In this document: one piece after another, positions 53,184 to 62,542 of the stretch | Numbering within the stretch: position 1 is the first letter of the stretch | Layout: every line of letters starts with the position of its first letter | Translations under genes and position numbers: made by a program | Source: Puia sp. | GTDB taxonomy: Bacteria; Bacteroidota; Bacteroidia; Chitinophagales; Chitinophagaceae | NCBI GenBank assembly: GCA_031292515.1 | Contig: JARLGZ010000083.1 | Span: forward strand, 1 to 64,000 | Direction of reading: 5' to 3' | Length of the DNA: 64,000 bases | Notes under the pieces: generated by a model | Seen by the model: only the letters and a program-made list of their open reading frames with translations | The model's database searches: none | Told to the model about the DNA's origin: nothing

Positions 53184-54488
53184 CTATACCGTAGCCTGCA
53201 CCAGGATCTCTTTTACTCTCTTCGCCACTACATCGACCTGGTCGGCGCGGAGCAATACCACTCCGAGTATCAGCGCGTCTTTGTGTCCATTGGCGACGAT
53301 GCTGGGCGTACCCTCTTTCATGGCTTTGAGCACTTCCTGCGGCGTGGTCTTCACTCTCATTGGATCCCAGCTGACTTCCAGGCTGGGGAAGGCGTTGGCG
53401 GGGCCGGGGCTGACGGTGACTTTCGTCTTGACGGTCGCGACTTTCTCCAGCTGCGAGCCGATGCGTTTTGTGCGGTCCAGCCAGTCCTGCCATTCCTTGG
53501 CATGGTCGCGTTCCAGGTAGGACTTCAGCGCGGCATACATGCCGAACATCTCTTCCTTGTTGACCTTCATCGGGCGGCCGATCGGCGCCTCATGCGGGCT
53601 ATGGTTCAACTTGGCGGCTTCGATCAGGTCCTTGCGGCCAAATAGCAGACCGGCGCTCTGGGGCCCGTGGATCATCTTGCCACCCGAGAAGGTGACGAGG
53701 TCGAAACCGATCTTCTGGTATTTGAAAAGGTTTTCCACCGGCGGCACGTCGGCGGCGGCGTCGAGGAAGGTGGGGATATTATGCTTCCTGGAGATGGCGA
53801 CAAAATCTTCATGGGTCACGCTGTGTTCGCCGGCGGCGTTGAAGAACAGCGCCATCACCGTGTTGCTGTTAAAGGCGGCTTCCATGGCGGCGGGTCCTTC
53901 GATTTCGATGATCTTCGCGCCGGTTGTCGTCACGGCCTGGTCGAACAGGTAGCGGTGGCTTTTCTGCATGATCACCTCGGGACGGGTGGGCAGGTTGGGG
54001 ATCATTCTGATCTTGTCCTTGTCGGTGCCGGTGATACAGGCGGCGGTGCCCAGCAGGATTCCGCAGGCGGCGCCCGAAGTCACCATGGCCCCTTCGACGT
54101 GCAGCATCTCGGCGATTTTGGCGCCTACCTTATCCTGGAGATCGAACATGTTGGCAAAATCCTTCGAGGTCGAATTGATCGCGTCCAGCACTTCGGGATT
54201 CATCAACGAACCCGAGAGGAAGGTCATCGTCACCCCGGAGTTGATCACCCGGGTCACGCCCAGCTCGGCAAAGAAATCACGACCACTGGAGGGGGGAGCT
54301 CCCGCTCCCGAAAGACCTGCCTCTGAAAGACCGTTGGCAGATCCGGAAGGATCGCCGGCAGCGCTTTTGCCTGTAGACGAGCCCGAAGACTTCGAAGGGG
54401 CGGCTTTCGACACAAGGGGCAGCAGGCTCGGCAGCGTGCCGACCAGCGGTAAAAAGGACAATCTTCTGATAATATCTCTTCTTTTCAT
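53184..54488 (-). CDS. Exported SelA-like PLP-dependent protein
   Basis: This 434-aa protein has an N-terminal basic and hydrophobic leader (MKRRDIIRRLSFLPLVGTLP) that looks like a Tat or Sec signal. A Ser/Gly/Ala-rich linker (about 35-70) and a full fold-type I PLP domain follow. Family features are VTRVINSGVTMTFLSGSLM, VTSGAACGILLGTAACITGT, PTFLDAAADVPPV and the Schiff-base lysine K271 in VTFSGGKMIHGPQSAGLL. This is the L-seryl-tRNA(Sec) selenium transferase-like family, which also includes D-glucosaminate-6-phosphate ammonia lyases and other amino-sugar enzymes. Export would be unusual, since PLP is normally loaded in the cytosol; Tat would allow it. No selenocysteine genes are near, so an amino-acid or amino-sugar lyase role is more likely. 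Confidence 0.8.
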   Translation of the reverse strand: MKRRDIIRRLSFLPLVGTLPSLLPLVSKAAPSKSSGSSTGKSAAGDPSGSANGLSEAGLSGAGAPPSSGRDFFAELGVTRVINSGVTMTFLSGSLMNPEVLDAINSTSKDFANMFDLQDKVGAKIAEMLHVEGAMVTSGAACGILLGTAACITGTDKDKIRMIPNLPTRPEVIMQKSHRYLFDQAVTTTGAKIIEIEGPAAMEAAFNSNTVMALFFNAAGEHSVTHEDFVAISRKHNIPTFLDAAADVPPVENLFKYQKIGFDLVTFSGGKMIHGPQSAGLLFGRKDLIEAAKLNHSPHEAPIGRPMKVNKEEMFGMYAALKSYLERDHAKEWQDWLDRTKRIGSQLEKVATVKTKVTVSPGPANAFPSLEVSWDPMRVKTTPQEVLKAMKEGTPSIVANGHKDALILGVVLLRADQVDVVAKRVKEILVQATV

Positions 54489-54798
54489 GCAGTTTATTTT
54501 TGTTTAATATTTGATCTGGAAGGTATAAATTATTTAAAAGAGCGCCCAAAGAAATATGATAATTGGCAAGTATTAATCAGGGCCTGCCCCACGAAGCCTC
54601 GTCGTAAACAGATCCGGTCCCTGGGCCTGTACGGCCGCCTTATCATTGTCGGAATTCAGGCTGGCCTCCGATTGGGGACAGGGTAGGCGGCTCGGGATCG
54701 TGCCTCCAGTCGCGTTGCCGGGAAACTTGTGCGGCGGGGAAACAATTTCGGCTTCCTGGGAGGGGTCTGGGAAAAAAGCCTTAATTTTTGACCCGCAA
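54489..54798. other. 310-bp divergent intergenic region
   Basis: Lies between the SelA-like gene and the papain-like gene and should hold promoters for both. The plus-strand frame is open from 54646, but those codons look non-coding (Gly/Trp/Arg mix) and I start the next gene at 54799. Confidence 0.5.
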
Positions 54799-55872
54799 AT
54801 GGATACCATCATCCCGGCCGAGTGGAATACCGCAGGACCTCTTCAGAAATTTACCGCAAGACTGCTGACCGGCTGTGTACTGCTGTTGTTACAAATTGTG
54901 GAGCCTCTGCCATCCCTTGCATCCCTGAACAGACTCTCTTCGTCAGGTGACTGTATCGGCTTTCTCCGGGGAGAACGGTTCGCGCTCGCGAATATGGGCA
55001 ACGACGGCTCTCCTGATGCGGAAAGATCCCTGTCCCTTCCGGCAAATGATGTCGACAGTGCCGCCTCGCGAAAGGAGGCCATCCGCATCCTCTCGACGAT
55101 CACTCACCTGGACAGCAGCAACTGGTGGCCCCATATCCGGCCGGCTCTCTTCCTGGAGAACCTGCGTAATAATATTTATCACCCGCTGTCTATCTACCAG
55201 GGCAGCAATACCAATTTCTGTGGCTACGCCGCCCTGACCTATCTTCCCCTGCATGACGACCCCGCGGGTTGGCTGCGGTTCATGCTGGCGATCTACCGTG
55301 ATGGGCAGGCCTCTTTCAACGGCATCGCCTTTACGCCTTCGGCCCGGATCCATGTGGCCGCCGGGACCCTGGTCTTTAAAGGCGTGCTCGACATCCGCCC
55401 CGCCGACCAGCTTTGGTTCCTCATGCTGGCGGATCATTTCCGCGGTTATCTGAATATCTTTACGCCCCGTTTCCGCGATGGCTCGGAAGACACGTTCTGG
55501 GCCGCGGTAAACCTGGGGAAGTTCTGCCGGATGGTGCGGCGGCTGGGCGGCTACAAGACCCACACCCGCGGGTCCGACCTGATCCGTCCTTCGATCCACG
55601 AACTGTACGACTATATCAGCTCGTCGATGAAGACGGGGATCACCTTCTTATATGTCGACAACACCTATCTCTATAAGAAAAACCATGGCACCCTGAAACT
55701 GCATATCCCCACGCATTATCTCGTGCTGACGGATATCCGCCACGACGATGGTCCGGATGGGCTGCTCACGATCACCTACTGGGACTATGGCGGCAAATCC
55801 CTGCGAAAGATCAGCGAGGAGTTTCTGAAAAAGATCACGTATGGGGTCGTTCATTGTACAAAAACCGATTGA
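54799..55872 (+). CDS. Exported protein with possible papain-like Cys/His/Asp site
   Basis: The ATG at 54799 (MDTIIPAEWNTAG) gives 357 aa, with a hydrophobic segment (LLTGCVLLLLQIVEPLPSLA) at residues 19-40 that may be a signal or anchor. The central part has GSNTNFCGYAALTYLPL with a candidate nucleophile Cys, and near the C-terminus HIPTHYLVLTDI and LLTITYWDYGGKS, with the His and Asp of a papain-like triad. YISSSMKTGITFLYVDNTYL lies between. This C-H-D spacing recurs in secreted bacterial cysteine peptidases and toxins. It is followed 126 bp later by a lipoprotein gene, which could be a partner or immunity protein. The family is not recognised. Confidence 0.55.
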   Translation: MDTIIPAEWNTAGPLQKFTARLLTGCVLLLLQIVEPLPSLASLNRLSSSGDCIGFLRGERFALANMGNDGSPDAERSLSLPANDVDSAASRKEAIRILSTITHLDSSNWWPHIRPALFLENLRNNIYHPLSIYQGSNTNFCGYAALTYLPLHDDPAGWLRFMLAIYRDGQASFNGIAFTPSARIHVAAGTLVFKGVLDIRPADQLWFLMLADHFRGYLNIFTPRFRDGSEDTFWAAVNLGKFCRMVRRLGGYKTHTRGSDLIRPSIHELYDYISSSMKTGITFLYVDNTYLYKKNHGTLKLHIPTHYLVLTDIRHDDGPDGLLTITYWDYGGKSLRKISEEFLKKITYGVVHCTKTD

Positions 55873-55998
55873 ATGGAACAGCTTGTCTTGCAGAATATTT
55901 TGTTGACGCTAACTGAAGAAGGTGAAAATATACGGAAGACTGGGAAATAAAGTGCGGCGTTTTAATGGATATGGAATTGGATAAACTAAGAAGATATT

Positions 55999-56649
55999 AT
56001 GAGAGGAGGGTACAATTTTACAATAAATAAAAACTTTGTCATAAAAAATACAATCTCATACCTGGCCGTCACAATGCTATCCGCTCTGCTAACAGGTTCC
56101 TGCACGTCGGTGAATATCACCCGCTACTACCATCGGCACCAGTCCGCATTGGACAGCATTCAGCATACCTACAAGACGGCATACCGAATCCGACCCTTTT
56201 CGCTGGAATTTACGGACCATAGTTTCCGGCGGGTATCGGTCGAGATCCTGACGGACAGCCTGAAATATATCTATGAATTCGGGCCCGGAGAAGAGGCGGC
56301 CTTGCAGGACAGCCTGCGGAAATACCAGCTCGATGTGCCGGCCATCGACCGTTTGATCACACAGATGCGTTCCATGCATTGCGCCTGGGTGAACAAGCTG
56401 GATTATTATTCGCTCTCCGGCGAGAAACACCTGCTGACCTATATCTCGCTCTGGCCGCGGGTGATCAACCGGCCTTTCCGCAACAAACAGTATTATATCA
56501 TCGCCTATTTTTCCGAGCCGCAATTCTTTGACACCCGCGGTGAGCTGATGACGGGCCGCCGCGTCCGCCGCATCCGCAAGATCAATGCGGAGATCTACAA
56601 TCGTATCAGCGACACGGTGTGCTATACGCTGTCGGACCGCTTCCGGTGA
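55999..56649 (+). CDS. Predicted lipoprotein, unknown
   Basis: This 216-aa protein has a hydrophobic leader ending in a lipobox-like LLTGSC (Cys about 35). The mature part is basic and strand-rich, with FSLEFTDHSFRRVSVEILTD, YEFGPGEEAALQDSLRKYQL and LLTYISLWPRVINRPFRNKQ. It would be anchored in a membrane facing the periplasm or the outside. It follows the possible papain-like gene on the same strand. Its 3' end overlaps that of the convergent GNAT gene by 28 bp. Confidence 0.6.
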   Translation: MRGGYNFTINKNFVIKNTISYLAVTMLSALLTGSCTSVNITRYYHRHQSALDSIQHTYKTAYRIRPFSLEFTDHSFRRVSVEILTDSLKYIYEFGPGEEAALQDSLRKYQLDVPAIDRLITQMRSMHCAWVNKLDYYSLSGEKHLLTYISLWPRVINRPFRNKQYYIIAYFSEPQFFDTRGELMTGRRVRRIRKINAEIYNRISDTVCYTLSDRFR

Positions 56650-57221
56650 ACCAGACGCAAACATGCATACCAATTGGTGTTCCCCCCTGGCCAAGCCGTG
56701 GGCCCGATCGATTGGAACCCCAATTGCTCCAGCGCCGCCTTCTGCAGTTTATCGGCTTCGTCCAGGTCTGTGAGCACCCTGTCGATGGAGGGGTCCAAAA
56801 AAATAAAGCGAAGCACCTGCTCCCAGACGGGTTGATAGTTTTCCTCCCATCGGGCTGTCAACGGGTTGAGCAAGAGCCGGGCCTTATAATCCCGGCTTTT
56901 TCGGTAGGCGGCGGCTCGTCCACCAACCAACTGTCTACCGGCTACCCATTCACCGACTAGTCCTTCACCAGCTGGCTCTTCATCAGCCACCTGATTACCG
57001 GCATCTTCCGTTTCTCTTAGCGCTGGCGCCGGCAAATGACCGGTCAGGAAGGCGATCTTCCAGCTTCCTTTACAGACGATGAAAAAATCGGGGAACAGGT
57101 CTTTCCGGGACTGCCGGTATTCTTCCCGCAATTGCGCCGCGATCAACGGGGCCTCCAGCTTTCGGGCAGGTCTAAGGGCAGCTATCCAGCGAGCAATGTC
57201 CGGGATATCATGCTTTTTCAT
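56622..57221 (-). CDS. GNAT-like acetyltransferase with a pentapeptide-repeat insertion
   Basis: From the ATG ending at 57221 (MKKHDIPDIARWIAALRPAR) the protein has 199 aa; the ORF extends to 57272. The N-terminus, FFIVCKGSWKIAFLTGHLPA and the C-terminal LDEADKLQKAALEQLGFQSI with NTNWYACLRL resemble the GNAT fold, in which the latter helix contacts acetyl-CoA. In the middle, about residues 71-100, a Gly/Ala/Glu/Val-rich insert is encoded by six 15-bp tandem units. The substrate is unknown. The family call rests on general pattern, so other folds remain possible. Confidence 0.5.
   Translation of the reverse strand: MKKHDIPDIARWIAALRPARKLEAPLIAAQLREEYRQSRKDLFPDFFIVCKGSWKIAFLTGHLPAPALRETEDAGNQVADEEPAGEGLVGEWVAGRQLVGGRAAAYRKSRDYKARLLLNPLTARWEENYQPVWEQVLRFIFLDPSIDRVLTDLDEADKLQKAALEQLGFQSIGPTAWPGGNTNWYACLRLVHRKRSDSV
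56919..57008. repeat. Six tandem 15-bp units inside the GNAT-like gene
   Basis: Units start every 15 bp from 56919 to 56994, with consensus TTCACCAGCTACCTG. On the minus strand they encode a degenerate pentad (for example EPAGE, GLVGE, WVAGR, QLVGG). Confidence 0.85.
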
Positions 57222-57272
57222 CCTGGTTATTTTCCAGGAGAGGGTGTTGTCGCGGGGGTTGGGGGAGGCCAT

Positions 57273-57574
57273 AATGGCGCACTAACTTTTGGGAGCCTTA
57301 GCAGATGAATAAGCAGTCCTACAATTTACCGAAACCATCCAATATCCCGAAACCCTTGAACCCTTAAAATATACTACATGTAAATATTTATGGAAACAAT
57401 AAGTTAACACAGGATTTTTTTACAAAACGGCCGATTTTATGTAATATGGATAACCGTTAGATGTGTTACCGGTTTCCGATATTGTTTGACTCCTAACTCG
57501 ATAAACCACAATTTTTTATGTTTTTATAGTCTGCATCAGACCTCATTCTATTCTATCATATTATACAATATTCT
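57273..57574. other. 302-bp divergent intergenic region
   Basis: AT-rich from 57330 on. It should hold the promoter of the AraC-HTH gene at 57575. No repeat, terminator or small gene was recognised. Confidence 0.5.
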
Positions 57575-57958
57575 ATGCACTACCATGGATCGATCCGGCT
57601 TAGCCGGGAAGAACTCGCCATTGTTGAAAAAGCCATTCACCACGTAAGGGACCACTACCAACAAAAATTCACCGAACAGGACCTCGCCGAAGAATTCGGG
57701 ATGACGCCAAAAAAGATGCAGACCGGTTTCAGGAAGGTTACCGGGTTCACCGTTTATAAATTTCAACTCTTTGTACGGATCGAAATGTCGAAAGAGTTCC
57801 TCCGTGACGAGAATCTGTCCGTCAAGCAGGTCGCTCATAAAGCCGGATTCTCCACCCAAAGCCGTTTCGGCGAGATCTTCAAGGAACTGACCGGCTACAC
57901 TCCTACGGATTATAGGGTTGAACATTTCGGATACAAGAAACCATTTAGCGATAATTAA
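57575..57958 (+). CDS. Stand-alone AraC-type HTH protein
   Basis: This 127-aa protein consists of the AraC double-HTH domain with short tails. The first HTH reads FTEQDLAEEFGMTPKKMQTG and the second LSVKQVAHKAGFSTQSRFGE, then LTGYTPTDYR. It has no sensor domain. It is related to the proteins at 38017-38379 and 58344-58745. It precedes the second of these by 385 bp on the same strand and may act on the same module. Confidence 0.85.
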   Translation: MHYHGSIRLSREELAIVEKAIHHVRDHYQQKFTEQDLAEEFGMTPKKMQTGFRKVTGFTVYKFQLFVRIEMSKEFLRDENLSVKQVAHKAGFSTQSRFGEIFKELTGYTPTDYRVEHFGYKKPFSDN

Positions 57959-58343
57959 TTAGAAACCACCCTGGAAACGAGCGGCGTTTTCAGTACGAAA
58001 GCCGCATTTCCAGTAGGAACTGATTTTTTTCGGGGAATCGGGCTGCGCTATCTTTGGCTTGTTGTTCCACGATCCTTAATCACGCAGAACGGTAGTATCT
58101 CAGCCAGGAAAGAATCCCATAGAATCTGTATTATCAGGATTTATATTATCGTATCCATATTATAAATAATACTCCAGCCCAGTACAGGCTCCGCTTTGTA
58201 GCACTCCCATATATACCAAACCCTGCAGGCTGATAGCCCTGTTTGATCTGTGTTGCCCGGCCCGTGAGGGGCGTTCAGATACAAGCAGTGCTTCAGCGGC
58301 CGGGGATTCTGAAACTATTCAACTCTACAGTAAAACCTTCCTT
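57959..58343. other. 385-bp intergenic region with short repeats
   Basis: Between two AraC-HTH genes. Related words GCGTTTTCAGTACGAAA (57983) and CGCATTTCCAGTAGGAA (58001) form a degenerate pair. TATTATC-type 15-bp units occur at 58137-58166. No gene is convincing. Confidence 0.5.
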
Positions 58344-58745
58344 ATGCCTATTAATGGATTGTTCACTCCATACGATTATGATCGTATCAACAGGGCTATC
58401 GCCTACATCGAAAAACATTACAGTGATGCCGTCTCCGCCGACCAGTTGGCGATGGAAGTCGGTATGGACATCAAGCAATTGCAAGCAGGAGTCTATTCCC
58501 GAAAAGGTCTCACCATCCACAACTATATTCTAAAAGTTCGCGTCGAGCGGGCTACCAAGGATTTGGAAGATTTCGGTCGTCCCATCAAATTTATCGCAGC
58601 CAAGCATGGGTTCAGCTCCTCTTCTCATTTCGGGGCGGAATTTAAAAAGCAGACAGGCCAAACACCCAGGCAGTACCGTTACCTGTTCGCCTTGAATATG
58701 TGTAACGGCTATGATCCATCCGGACCGGGTAAAGATTTGTCCTGA
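58344..58745 (+). CDS. Stand-alone AraC-type HTH protein (module copy 2)
   Basis: This 133-aa protein is the AraC double-HTH domain alone: YIEKHYSDAVSADQLAMEVG, MDIKQLQAGVYSRKGL, then IKFIAAKHGFSSSSHFGAEF and KQTGQTPRQYR. It closely resembles the 120-aa protein at 38017-38379 in length and in both helices. It lies 156 bp upstream of the barrel gene on the same strand, which suggests direct control of the barrel-GT2-methyltransferase genes. The effector is unknown, since no ligand-binding domain is present. Confidence 0.87.
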   Translation: MPINGLFTPYDYDRINRAIAYIEKHYSDAVSADQLAMEVGMDIKQLQAGVYSRKGLTIHNYILKVRVERATKDLEDFGRPIKFIAAKHGFSSSSHFGAEFKKQTGQTPRQYRYLFALNMCNGYDPSGPGKDLS

Positions 58746-58901
58746 ATCAGGATCCCGATTCCGCCGATAACAAGAGCGTGATTGTTCCAGCATCCTGGCT
58801 GTAGTCCCAGGCTGCCGGGGCTATCACTTTCTCCAATCCTGATACTATTTCCCTTGATCTTGATAGATTATACGAGTAGCTTGTATGCCCATTGACGCTG
58901 C

Positions 58902-61562
58902 ATGCGGACAGTCCTCTTCATATTCATTTTATCCCTGGCAGTTGTCGACGATCTGCATGCACAGGAGGGTCTCAATGTCAGGGGAACCGTGACGGATAGT
59001 AGCGGCTTGCCTTTGAATGCTGCTACGGTTCGCCTGATTGTCGCGGGGAGCAATCTCCGTGTCGTGGATACTTTTGCAGGACTAACCCGGCCGGATGGAT
59101 CTTTTCATTTCCGATTGCGGGAAGCCAAGCCGTTTACTCTCCTGGTCACCATGAAAGGATGCGGAAATTTCCAAAGGAGCTTTTCGCCAGCTGCCGCCAT
59201 TCATTCACTGGTCTTGTCGCCTATCTTGTTGAAAGCTGCTTATACGGACTTGGCACCTGCCACCATCGTTGGGGTCAGGCCCATCTGGATCCGGAAAGAT
59301 ACAGTAGAATTCTATACGGCGGCATTTCATGTGCGGGCCGGGGACGAACTGGAATATCTGCTGAAGAAATTTCCGGGTCTACATGTCAATAGCGACGGGT
59401 CGGTCGCCTTCCAGGGCAAGAAGATCGCAAAGATCATGGTGAACGGGCGGGATTTCGTGGGGGGTGATGTGGCGACTGCGATCCGAAACCTCCCTGCGGA
59501 TATTGTGGAGAGTATTCAATTGATCGACGACTACGGGGACAAGGGTCGGCTTACAGGTGTTAGGAGCGCCGAGTCAGAGAAGACCCTCAATGTCGTTTTG
59601 AAACAAGACAAACGAAATGGAAAATTCGGGAGTCTCGAAACCAACACCGGGAATAAAGGGAAATATAATGTGACCTTATTCTCTGACGTATTCAACAAAG
59701 ACAAGCAACTGACTTTAAATGCTTGGTCGCGGGATGTTTCTGCCACGGGAAGTAACGATGAAAAAGGTGTTCATTTCGGTTATTCCGATCGCTGGAATAA
59801 AAAATGGTCGGGTAGCACCGGGCTGAGCTTATGGAGAGACGATTATTCTTCCGGAAACGGAATGGCCCAGGACAATTTCCTACCTGGCAGCATAACTCAT
59901 CTTCAACAAACCAACCTGACGACCGGTGACGATGTTAATGGGGGCGGCGGGTATAGCCTGGAGTATCGACCAGATCCCAATACTCTCCTGCGAGTAAGCC
60001 CTTCCCTGCAGCTTTCGAAGTCGTCAACGGCGATCTCAAGTGATCTTTCATCCAGGGAGTCGGACAGTAATTTTCAGAAAAACACCAGCGGAAATTCCAC
60101 GAATCTTATGCACTCTCAAAACGTTTCGGTAGGGGCTGATATATACTTTGAAAATACTGACCCCGCTTCCGGAAGACGGTTTAGCTTTACCGGAGGAGCA
60201 CATTATTCCAATCAGCGGCAGAATGGCGATCAACGAATAAATACGACTATTCAAACGGATAGCATGGGCAATGTCTCTTTTGATCATTATTTGCTGCAGA
60301 ACACAAGCCTTAACCAGGATCTTACAGCAGGACTAAATTATTATCTTCCGCTTGGGAAGACGGCCTTTCTGGAATTGGCTTATGCCTGGCATTATTCACT
60401 GATTCAAAATGACAGGCTGACAAAGGCCCCGGATAGCATTACTATGTTGCCTGCCACGATCGATTCCCTGAGCAATGATTACACTTTTCATCTGATTACC
60501 CACCGGCTTCATGCCGGATACCTGGCTCATTCCAAAAAGCTCAACCTGACCCTGAGCCTGGATGCACAACCTGCTTCCCAGAACGGCCAAACGGCTAATA
60601 AAGGCGACGTCTTGTCTTATCACTATTTTAATATGCTACCCCTGGCGCAATTGTCCTGGTCTTTCTCTGCTGCCCGGAAGCTCAACGTGGAATACACTGG
60701 CAACTCCCTGCCGCCGCAGGTCCAACAGTTACAGCCAGTAATGGATCTTAGTAACCCGCAATATCCGGTGACAGGCAATCCATCCTTAAAACCATCTTAT
60801 ACCCATGCGGTAGGATTGCATTATGAACAGTCTGCCGTTCTTCCGGCAGGGTTGCCGGCTTTTGGAATCGACTTCAAGTACAATACTACCCAAAATACGG
60901 TCATCCCGGATATTACCCATCCACATGACACGAGCGCCGTGGTTCAGCGTAGCACCTGGATTAATACGAATGGATTCCATTCCTTTATGGCAAATTATCA
61001 CTTGGACTTTCCATACCTACTACATAAGCGTCTGAGGATAGCGGCATCAGGAAGTTTCGGTACCGTTCAGGCCGTCAGTTTAACGGATGGGGTTTTTTAT
61101 CGCACAAATAGCTTGAACTGGAGCCAAGTGCTAAATGTTATAGTAGATATACCGGATGTCATTGAATACCGAGTGTACGGCAATTATACACATTCAATAA
61201 CCTTATATACAGAAGGAGGCATTCTTCCCGCTTCTTTTTCGTCGGCAAGTTGGGAGTTGCAGAGCCGCCATTTCTTGTTCAAAAAATGGATCTTCGAGTA
61301 TGCTGCTACGCAACTGTTCACGAGTGGAGCCACCCAAGGTTTGCAAAGTAATCCAATATTACTGAATACTTCGATCCAACGCCAATTCTTCCCCAATAAC
61401 CGGCTGTCCTGTCGGTTTTCTATAAACGATCTGTTAAACAGCAGTTCCAATACCAGCCAGATCGTTACTCCTACCAGTATTACCCAAACCCGGACCACCT
61501 TGATCGGCAGATATTTTCTGTTAGCCATTATCTGGAAATTCGAAAAATTCAGGCAAGAATAA
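58902..61562 (+). CDS. TonB-receptor-like outer-membrane beta-barrel with CarboxypepD_reg domain (module copy 2)
   Basis: This 886-aa protein has a signal peptide (MRTVLFIFILSLAVVDDLHA). An N-terminal CarboxypepD_reg/TonB-associated domain follows (LNVRGTVTDSSGLPLNAATV, then LTRPDGSFHFRL). A plug-like domain (about 120-230: LEYLLKKFPGLHVNSDGSVA, KIMVNGRDFVGGDVATAIRN) and a long beta-barrel with C-terminal LIGRYFLLAIIWKFEKFRQ complete it. It is the paralog of the 834-aa barrel at 34745-37249, which lacks the first domain. Substrate may be a glycan or a hydrophobic molecule exported or imported across the outer membrane. It is followed 92 bp later by GT2. Confidence 0.9.
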   Translation: MRTVLFIFILSLAVVDDLHAQEGLNVRGTVTDSSGLPLNAATVRLIVAGSNLRVVDTFAGLTRPDGSFHFRLREAKPFTLLVTMKGCGNFQRSFSPAAAIHSLVLSPILLKAAYTDLAPATIVGVRPIWIRKDTVEFYTAAFHVRAGDELEYLLKKFPGLHVNSDGSVAFQGKKIAKIMVNGRDFVGGDVATAIRNLPADIVESIQLIDDYGDKGRLTGVRSAESEKTLNVVLKQDKRNGKFGSLETNTGNKGKYNVTLFSDVFNKDKQLTLNAWSRDVSATGSNDEKGVHFGYSDRWNKKWSGSTGLSLWRDDYSSGNGMAQDNFLPGSITHLQQTNLTTGDDVNGGGGYSLEYRPDPNTLLRVSPSLQLSKSSTAISSDLSSRESDSNFQKNTSGNSTNLMHSQNVSVGADIYFENTDPASGRRFSFTGGAHYSNQRQNGDQRINTTIQTDSMGNVSFDHYLLQNTSLNQDLTAGLNYYLPLGKTAFLELAYAWHYSLIQNDRLTKAPDSITMLPATIDSLSNDYTFHLITHRLHAGYLAHSKKLNLTLSLDAQPASQNGQTANKGDVLSYHYFNMLPLAQLSWSFSAARKLNVEYTGNSLPPQVQQLQPVMDLSNPQYPVTGNPSLKPSYTHAVGLHYEQSAVLPAGLPAFGIDFKYNTTQNTVIPDITHPHDTSAVVQRSTWINTNGFHSFMANYHLDFPYLLHKRLRIAASGSFGTVQAVSLTDGVFYRTNSLNWSQVLNVIVDIPDVIEYRVYGNYTHSITLYTEGGILPASFSSASWELQSRHFLFKKWIFEYAATQLFTSGATQGLQSNPILLNTSIQRQFFPNNRLSCRFSINDLLNSSSNTSQIVTPTSITQTRTTLIGRYFLLAIIWKFEKFRQE

Positions 61563-61654
61563 TTTACCCCCGATTATGATAGAAAATCCCTTGATCCTGA
61601 TAGTCCGCTAAACTAATTTACACGTCAGTTCAAAGCAATAATAAATTCTATCGC

Positions 61655-62542
61655 ATGTGTGAGATTCTTATCCGGCCTGACCGGCGGGATTATTTCCTGT
61701 TTATTCCGGGTACGCATCAGTCACTGGAAAACAAGGCCGGCAAACTGTCAATTGTCATTCCGGCTTATAATGAAGAGAACACCATCTTATCTATCCTGGA
61801 CCGGATCAACCAGGTCCGGCTGATCAATGAGATTGTTAAGGAAGTAATCGTGGTAAATGATTGTTCCCGCGACAAAACCGATCGGCTTATCAAGGAGTAT
61901 ATGGCCGACACCCCTGAAATGTATATACAGTATATTCTCCATACGGTCAACCAAGGAAAAGGAGCTGCCATCCATACCGGCATTGCGCATGTTACCGGAG
62001 ACTATCTCATTATACAGGATGCGGACCTGGAATACGATCCCCGCGAATACAACACGCTATTGAAACCCATTGTAGAAGGTCATGCCGATGTCGTATTCGG
62101 AACAAGGTTTTTTGGTGGTAAACCACACCGGATCCTTTTCTTCTGGCATCCTATCGGCAACAGGCTGCTGACTTTCTTCTCTAATATTTTCACAGGTCTA
62201 AACCTTACGGATATGGAGACCTGCTATAAACTCTTTAGGGCAGATATTCTAAAGGGCCTTCGCCTGACAGAGAAGCGTTTCGGGTTCGAACCGGAAATCA
62301 CGGCAAAGACAGCTCGCATACCGGGCGTACGCATTTACGAGGTAGGGATCTCGTATTACGGACGAACCTTCCAGGAAGGGAAAAAGATCGGGTGGAAGGA
62401 TAGGCTGAGAGCCCTTTATCGCATCATCAAATATAAATTTATCAAAAATGAATACCGACCAGCTAAGCGCCCCACAGGAGACGGGACTTATAACCTTACA
62501 ACATCTGAGCGAAGCACGGCGCCTGAATCAATGGATGTTTGA
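61655..62542 (+). CDS. GT2 family glycosyltransferase, DPM1-like (module copy 2)
   Basis: This 295-aa paralog of the enzyme at 33555-34442 has LSIVIPAYNEENTILSILDR, EVIVVNDCSRDKTD, VNQGKGAAIHTGIAHVTGDY and DADLEYDP, then LTDMETCYKLFRADI and KRFGFEPEITAKTARI. A short N-terminal extension (about 30 residues) precedes the GT-A domain and is not conserved. It would make a polyprenyl-phosphate sugar in the cytosol. It overlaps the methyltransferase gene by 95 bp, exactly as in copy 1. A GT-C-like gene follows the pair, a plausible user of the lipid-linked sugar. Confidence 0.93.
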   Translation: MCEILIRPDRRDYFLFIPGTHQSLENKAGKLSIVIPAYNEENTILSILDRINQVRLINEIVKEVIVVNDCSRDKTDRLIKEYMADTPEMYIQYILHTVNQGKGAAIHTGIAHVTGDYLIIQDADLEYDPREYNTLLKPIVEGHADVVFGTRFFGGKPHRILFFWHPIGNRLLTFFSNIFTGLNLTDMETCYKLFRADILKGLRLTEKRFGFEPEITAKTARIPGVRIYEVGISYYGRTFQEGKKIGWKDRLRALYRIIKYKFIKNEYRPAKRPTGDGTYNLTTSERSTAPESMDV

